Source: Spirochaetae bacterium HGW-Spirochaetae-4
GTDB lineage: Bacteria > Spirochaetota > Spirochaetia > Sphaerochaetales > Sphaerochaetaceae
DNA: 64,000 bases
Reading direction: 5' to 3'
Assembly: GCA_002839335.1 (NCBI GenBank)
Contig: PGXU01000003.1
Coordinates: 1 to 64,000 of the forward strand
The notes below the pieces were generated by a model. That model was not told the origin of the DNA and did not search any database. It worked only from the letters and a program-made list of their open reading frames with translations. Positions 58,671 to 64,000 of this stretch are shown piece after piece. Positions within the stretch are counted from its first letter, which is position 1; every line of letters starts with the position of its first letter. Made by a program: the position numbers and the translations under genes.

Positions 58671-60040
58671 TACAAACGGGTATTTGGAGTATTCCGTCTC
58701 CGTTCCTTCAGTTCAACTTCCACAGGTATCTGGGTAAATCCAAGATCCCTACGGATACAATTCTTCAGGTACTGGATATACCCTTGGGGAAAGTCCTTTT
58801 TTCGATTTACGAAAAAGAGGAACCTCACCGGAGGAGCACTGACCTGTGTACCGTAGTAGACTTTGAAATGGCCCCTCGTACCCCGGGGCGGCTGATAGGC
58901 ATCGGACCACTCCTTCAGGTAATTGTTCAGTTGCGCGGTTTCGATCCGCTTGTTCAACTGCCGCCAGACCGACCAGACACAATCAAGCAATTTATCGACA
59001 TCGAGGCCTTCCTTGGCACTGATCGAAACGATCGGGGCAAAGGACAAGATTGGAAAAAGAAACCTGGCCCGATCCTTGATAGCCTCAAGTTCATTGCCGA
59101 CTCCCGAAAGGAGGTCTGTCTTGTTGAAGACCAGGACAACACCTTTTCCACGCCTCACAATCAACTGGGCTATCTTCTTGTCCTGCTCCACCAACCCTGT
59201 GGTGACATCGATCATCAGCAGGATCACATCGGCATCGTCGATCGTCTTGATGGCCCGGTTCACCGAATAGTATTCGACATCCTCGTCGACCTTGCTCTTA
59301 CGTCGGATTCCCGCAGTGTCCAAAACCGTGTATGGAGTCCCTTTGTAGGAAAATTCCCCCATAATGACATCGCGTGTGGTTCCGGGAATCTCGCTGACTA
59401 TCGAGGTGTCCTGACCGGTAAACAGATTGGTCAAGGTGGATTTCCCCGTGTTCGGTTTCCCGAGCACAGCGATATTCACCCGATGGACTTCTTCTGGAGC
59501 TTCTTCCATTTCCACCATATCGAGCATTTCAAGAAGATTCTCTTCCAGGACGTCGATTCCCAAGCCGTGTGCGGAGGAAATACCGACCACCCGGGGGTAG
59601 CCGAACTTATGGTAATCCCACACCAAATCGTCCCGAACCGGATCGTCGACCTTGTTGACGGCAATGATCGTCTTGTCCGTATAGGGTCTGAGCGTCTTGA
59701 TCAACATCTCGTCCTCGGCCGTGATCTCGGTACAGTCCATGAGCATCACAATGGCATCGGCGATTTGCAATAGACCAAGGCTCTTCTTGGTAACGAGGAA
59801 ATCGAGACCTTCCTGATCGAGTTTCACACCACCGCTATCAACCAGAAGCACCGGATGGTTCCCGAGAAGCCATTTCTCGGGAATCGGATCACGGGTCACT
59901 CCTGGCATCGCATCGGTAATCGCCCGTCGTTTTCGTATCAACCTGTTGAACAAAGTCGATTTGCCGACATTCGGTCGGCCTATGATCGCAATTATTGGTA
60001 GTCCCTGGTCACGCAGTGACAAAGTCTCCGAATCTAACAT
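58670..60040 (-). CDS. der: Ribosome-associated GTPase Der (EngA)
   Basis: Two G domains: IIGRPNVGKSTLFNRL and VLGKPNTGKSTLTNLF; NKVDD, NKTDL; C-terminal KH-like region. Confidence 0.96.
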   Translation of the reverse strand: MLDSETLSLRDQGLPIIAIIGRPNVGKSTLFNRLIRKRRAITDAMPGVTRDPIPEKWLLGNHPVLLVDSGGVKLDQEGLDFLVTKKSLGLLQIADAIVMLMDCTEITAEDEMLIKTLRPYTDKTIIAVNKVDDPVRDDLVWDYHKFGYPRVVGISSAHGLGIDVLEENLLEMLDMVEMEEAPEEVHRVNIAVLGKPNTGKSTLTNLFTGQDTSIVSEIPGTTRDVIMGEFSYKGTPYTVLDTAGIRRKSKVDEDVEYYSVNRAIKTIDDADVILLMIDVTTGLVEQDKKIAQLIVRRGKGVVLVFNKTDLLSGVGNELEAIKDRARFLFPILSFAPIVSISAKEGLDVDKLLDCVWSVWRQLNKRIETAQLNNYLKEWSDAYQPPRGTRGHFKVYYGTQVSAPPVRFLFFVNRKKDFPQGYIQYLKNCIRRDLGFTQIPVEVELKERRRNTPNTRL

Positions 60041-61760
60041 GCATCCATTCCCTTACATATGTATTTATATTGATATACGAGTTCATTCCCATCACTTTTA
60101 TGACCAATTCCTTGGCTTCGGCAAGCGTAATCGAACGGATGATGTTCTTTATCTCCAGCAAACTCTGGGGACTCATACTGAACTCGTCAATCCCCATTCC
60201 CAGCAACAATACTGTGGAGAGGGGATCTCCGGCCATTTCACCGCACATAGCAACGGGAATACCGGACTGGTGCCCTTTGTCCACAATCATCTGGATAAGT
60301 CGCAAGACTCCAGGGTGGAAGGGCTGATACAAATAGGCGATTTTCTCATTTCCCCGATCGACAGCAATGGTGTATTGAATCAAATCGTTGGTTCCAATTG
60401 AGAAAAAGTCTGTCTTGGGAGCTAGCAAATCGGCACAGAGGGCCGCCGAGGGGACTTCAATCATTATTCCGACTTCGATATCCTCATCGAAAGGAATTTC
60501 AGCCCTACGGCACTCGTCCTTCACTTGTTCCAAGACCAACATGACATTATCCAATTCTTCCGGCCCGCTGATCATGGGAAACATGATCTTGAGCTTTCCA
60601 TAGGCGGATGCCCGCAAGAGGGCCCGCAGTTGGATCCGAAAGATATCTTTCCGTGACAAACAGAAGCGGACTGCACGCCACCCCAAGATAGGATTCTCTT
60701 CTCCGAGTCCCTCCATGCCTGGGATAACCTTGTCCCCACCGACGTCGATTGTCCTGATGGTGACCGCACCGGTATCCTTCAACCGTTCGATAACACTTCT
60801 GTAGGCTTCGAACTGCTCGTCCTCAGTCGCTCCACCAGGTTTGAGGAAAAGAAATTCCGACCGATACAACCCGATTCCGCTGGCTCCGTGCTTCAGCACC
60901 GAATCGACTTCATCGACTGTCTCGATATTTGCCTTGATGGAGACCTTGTGACCGTCTTTCGTGACAGTTTCCAATGCCGCCAATTCCTGCAATTCGCTCT
61001 CATGCTCAAGCCACCGCGTGTAACGGTCACGCATCTTGATCGCAGAAGCGCTGCTGGGGCGTACAGCCACTTCACCAAGGTTGCCGTCTACGATAATCTC
61101 ATCGCCAACACGCACCTTGTCCGTGATCTTGCCGAGTCCAACGACTGTAGGTATCTGCAGAGCACGTGCCAAGATGGCCACATGGCTCGTACGGCCACCA
61201 CCATTGAGCGCGATCGCCTTTATCCATGTATGGTCGAGGGACAGCGCTTCCGAGGGCAACAGGGTATCGGCAATCAGGACCACCTCGTCGTGAATCGAGG
61301 AAAGGTCGGCACGGCGTTTTCCCATGAGTTCACGTATCACACGCCACCCGATATCATACAGGTCGGCACTTCGTTCACGTAGTACCGGATCTCCCGCAGT
61401 TTCCAGAACTTCGATAAACCCGGCCAGGACTTGTTCAACGGCCCATTCCGCACAGATATGGTCGGTATCGATAAGCTTGTTCACCGAGCCCGTGAATTCA
61501 GGGTCTTCGATCATCATCATATGGGTTTCGATGATCTTGCGATGGTCTTCGGCTATCGAATCGGTGTCCATTTCAGAAAGTTCAGATGCAACCACTGCAA
61601 GCGCACCGGAAAACCGCGACTTTTCCGATCCGGTCTTTCCTCCCGGTACCGAAGTATGGGGGACCACGAGCTTTTCATGTATGTAGAGAAACGCCCTACC
61701 GATGCCAATGCCCGAGGAGGCTGCAATGCCCTTCAAAATTCTCATATATGGCTGTATCAT
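60009..61760 (-). CDS. ptsI: Phosphoenolpyruvate-protein phosphotransferase (PTS EI)
   Basis: GGGRTSHVAILARALQIPTVVGLG (phospho-His), GIGLYRSEFLFL, MFPMISGPEEL, FSIGTNDLIQYTIAVDRGNEKIAYLY, VAMCGEMAGDP. Confidence 0.96.
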   Translation of the reverse strand: MIQPYMRILKGIAASSGIGIGRAFLYIHEKLVVPHTSVPGGKTGSEKSRFSGALAVVASELSEMDTDSIAEDHRKIIETHMMMIEDPEFTGSVNKLIDTDHICAEWAVEQVLAGFIEVLETAGDPVLRERSADLYDIGWRVIRELMGKRRADLSSIHDEVVLIADTLLPSEALSLDHTWIKAIALNGGGRTSHVAILARALQIPTVVGLGKITDKVRVGDEIIVDGNLGEVAVRPSSASAIKMRDRYTRWLEHESELQELAALETVTKDGHKVSIKANIETVDEVDSVLKHGASGIGLYRSEFLFLKPGGATEDEQFEAYRSVIERLKDTGAVTIRTIDVGGDKVIPGMEGLGEENPILGWRAVRFCLSRKDIFRIQLRALLRASAYGKLKIMFPMISGPEELDNVMLVLEQVKDECRRAEIPFDEDIEVGIMIEVPSAALCADLLAPKTDFFSIGTNDLIQYTIAVDRGNEKIAYLYQPFHPGVLRLIQMIVDKGHQSGIPVAMCGEMAGDPLSTVLLLGMGIDEFSMSPQSLLEIKNIIRSITLAEAKELVIKVMGMNSYININTYVREWMHVRFGDFVTA

Positions 61761-61827
61761 ACGGGGTTTTACCCGCTATGTAAATAGATACTCGCATTGG
61801 ATATCGGTTCTGTAGTATGCTGTTTGC

Positions 61828-62412
61828 ATGAACGATCGGCCAAAAAATTCCAATCATCCCTGGTTGCTCTACGGATGGCTGGCCATCATCGTAATCTCAG
61901 CTATTCTGTTCATCGCCACACTCCCACGTATGAAGGCAGCCTTCGAGGAATCCGGTATGGTCGATCTGGTGAAACAACATATCGTTGCCCAACGGAATGG
62001 CGACACGACCAAAGCCAGCCAAGCCTCGATAGTATTCCCAATCCCCCAGACCGATGGACAATCCCACCGCTTCGCTGCCTATCCAACCAAGATTGCCGGT
62101 AGTTTACCACGACACGAAGCCGTGGAAAATCTGTTGGCAGGACCGACAAGGGAAGCCTTGGCCGATGGAGGGGTGACCTATATTCCCACCGAGACATCAT
62201 TGCGGGGCCTGACAGTATCCAATCAGATCGTATTCGTCGATCTTTCCAACGCGTTCTTGGAACCGACTGAAGAAGATCCGGATATGGAGATTCGTTCGGC
62301 CCAAGTGCGTCGGACATTGATGGAGGACCAGACTGTCAAGGATGTTGTGATACTGGTGGAAGGAGCTCCGTTGGATCGTCTCAGGAATCCGACAACAGGG
62401 ATTGGACCGTAA
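61828..62412 (+). CDS. GerMN-domain-like membrane-anchored protein
   Basis: N-terminal TM; AVENLLAGPTREALADGGVTYIPTETSLRGLTVSNQIVFVDLSNAFLE. Confidence 0.7.
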   Translation: MNDRPKNSNHPWLLYGWLAIIVISAILFIATLPRMKAAFEESGMVDLVKQHIVAQRNGDTTKASQASIVFPIPQTDGQSHRFAAYPTKIAGSLPRHEAVENLLAGPTREALADGGVTYIPTETSLRGLTVSNQIVFVDLSNAFLEPTEEDPDMEIRSAQVRRTLMEDQTVKDVVILVEGAPLDRLRNPTTGIGP

Positions 62413-63166
62413 CATCGAAAGATTGTTCCGAGAGAAAGTCGCCGGGACGGAGCAATGCGAGAAACTCTCGATTCCCTTTCCTCCCATGGATCGGTGATTC
62501 CTCGATAGCGACTATGCCTACTCCTTCGACCGAGAGCAGATGGTACACTCCCATCAGAACTTCGTGCAGCATTTTCGCATCGACGACACCGGTAAAATCC
62601 GACTGGCCCTTCGGCAACTCGAATTGTGGCTTGATCAGTGAAATCATCCATTTCCCGCTGGTGAGGGAGAGGATATGGCTGGCCGCACCGGTGATCGACC
62701 GGAAGGAGAGGTCCGCCACCGCAGCTGCAGGCTGGGGCTCCAGGGAATCGACCAGCATGATGTTCTGACGTTCATGGACGCAAACCCGCGTATCGGTTCG
62801 CAAACGGTAATCCAGTTGGTTGTATCCCACATCGACCGCGTGGACCAATGTGGCTCCATGTTGCAACAGGCAATCGGTAAAACCTCCTGTGGAGGATCCG
62901 GCATCCAACATGACCAACCCAGTCGGGTCCAGGCCAAAAGTCGACAGGGCATGTTCTAGCTTCAATCCCCCCCGGGAGACATACTTCGGAATGACCAGTT
63001 CGATAGAACTATCGGCTGGGTACGGTTTTCGACCATCTGTACATGTCTCTCCATCCACCATGACCTGTCGACAATCCACGAAAGCCCGAAGCTGATCCTT
63101 CTCGTACTCGGGAAATTGTTTCGACAGCAGGTGCATCAACGGTTGTTTTCGCACACGTTGGGTCAT
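62381..63166 (-). CDS. tlyA: TlyA family rRNA 2'-O-methyltransferase / hemolysin-like
   Basis: S4-like N-term; YVSRGGLKLEHAL, MLDAGSSTGGFTDCLLQHGA, VHAVDVGYNQLDYRLR, DLSFRSIT, KPQFEL. Confidence 0.93.
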   Translation of the reverse strand: MTQRVRKQPLMHLLSKQFPEYEKDQLRAFVDCRQVMVDGETCTDGRKPYPADSSIELVIPKYVSRGGLKLEHALSTFGLDPTGLVMLDAGSSTGGFTDCLLQHGATLVHAVDVGYNQLDYRLRTDTRVCVHERQNIMLVDSLEPQPAAAVADLSFRSITGAASHILSLTSGKWMISLIKPQFELPKGQSDFTGVVDAKMLHEVLMGVYHLLSVEGVGIVAIEESPIHGRKGNREFLALLRPGDFLSEQSFDVTVQSLLSDS

Positions 63167-63176
63167 CTTGATATCC

Positions 63177-63977
63177 TCAAACTCCAAAACTCTCGCTGAT
63201 ACGGGTAATGGAAACCGTTTTGCCGGTATCGGGATCTACTGTACAGACAACCCCCTGCAGATGGGAGGGAGCATCGAGTATCTCGTTGCGTAGAGGAATC
63301 TGGGTCATTTGCCTTTCAATCGCTATCGAAGCCACAGAACCGATCACCCCTTCGATGGGACCACTCAAACCAAGATCCGTGATGTATCCGGTGCCTTTCG
63401 GCAATATCTTCTCGTCAGCAGTCTGAACATGGGTATGGGTACCGACCACCACCGAAACCCGACCGTCAAGATAGAGACCCAGAGCTTCCTTCTCTTGCGC
63501 CAATTCAGCATGGAAATCGACAAAGATCAAGTTGGTCTGCTTCCTCAATTTGTCGACCAAGGCCGATCCCACCTGGAATGGGCAATCGATGGGCACCATC
63601 TGATGCCTACCTTGCAGATTGATAACAGCAACCTTCCTGCCTGCGATATCTACGATTGTGGAACCCTGTCCGGGTGCCGGGGATGGATAGTTTGCTGGCC
63701 GGAGTACCCTTGGATCCTTGTTGAGGAATGGCCTGATCTCCTCACGCTGCCAAATATGGTTTCCCGTGGTTATCACATGGACACCAAGGGAGAAGAATTG
63801 TCGTGCCAGCTCCTCAGTCAACCCAAACCCATCCGCGGCGTTCTCCCCATTGAGAATGACGATATCGGCCCGGTGGCGTTTGATCAATTGTGGAAGCCCA
63901 ATGAAAAGGGCTCTGCACCCGGGTTGTCCGATGACATCCCCGAGCAACAGAGCCGTAATAGTTCTTTGTTTTGACAT
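63177..63977 (-). CDS. YmdB-like (TIGR00282 family) metallophosphoesterase
   Basis: ALLLGDVIGQPGCRAL, LNGENAADGFGLTE, TTGNHIWQREEI, LIFVDFHAELAQEK, VVGTHTHVQTADEKILPKGTGYITDLGLSGP. Confidence 0.94.
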   Translation of the reverse strand: MSKQRTITALLLGDVIGQPGCRALFIGLPQLIKRHRADIVILNGENAADGFGLTEELARQFFSLGVHVITTGNHIWQREEIRPFLNKDPRVLRPANYPSPAPGQGSTIVDIAGRKVAVINLQGRHQMVPIDCPFQVGSALVDKLRKQTNLIFVDFHAELAQEKEALGLYLDGRVSVVVGTHTHVQTADEKILPKGTGYITDLGLSGPIEGVIGSVASIAIERQMTQIPLRNEILDAPSHLQGVVCTVDPDTGKTVSITRISESFGV

Positions 63978-64000
63978 AAATTCCCTTAGCGGGCGTATTC

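Noticed and set aside
58784-59773. 329-aa plus-strand ORF
   Set aside because: Antisense to der, which has two intact GTPase domains.
1-64000. tRNA/rRNA/tmRNA genes or riboswitches
   Set aside because: None recognised by eye; short structured RNAs could be missed, an Infernal/tRNAscan run would decide.

Overview
This 64 kb window looks like a chromosomal segment of a free-living spirochaete-like bacterium; that assignment is an inference from gene content and style. It is dense, mostly moderate-to-high GC, and I recognise no rRNA, tRNA or CRISPR. About 50 genes can be called. The right half (~33-64 kb) is mainly housekeeping, mostly on the minus strand: nifU/nifS, surE, rpmE, rho, cinA, lnt, HU, rpsT, PSP1/RicT-like, tatD, dus, purD-like, rlmB, grpE-dnaK-dnaJ, pyrG, der, ptsI, tlyA, ymdB-like. 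The left half is more unusual. (i) A 7TM/GAF/PAS histidine kinase carries a C-terminal GNAT domain resembling LuxI/FeeM-type acyl-amino-acid or autoinducer synthases. It is divergent from an ICMT-like methyltransferase and an HD-GYP response regulator. (ii) A translationally coupled, probable exopolysaccharide locus follows: HD-GYP RR, large membrane-anchored TIM-barrel protein, metallo-beta-lactamase/ODP-like + degenerate GGDEF + REC protein, HEAT-like + GT2 synthase. It is convergent with a GH16-like lipoprotein and a polysaccharide deacetylase. (iii) A znuA-znuC-znuB-zur operon has a palindrome overlapping a candidate promoter, with a ZIP transporter nearby. (iv) An aldehyde:ferredoxin oxidoreductase homologue is divergent from an SCP2-like protein and two tandem iron-ADH homologues that have lost most metal ligands. 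Other oddities: a Q/N-rich disordered extension on Rho, a G8 tract in the ribosome-binding region of a coiled-coil protein that also carries an 18-bp tandem repeat, a degenerate galactokinase, an AT-rich island, and a possible dacA relic. All functional calls come from reading motifs by eye; no database search was run.
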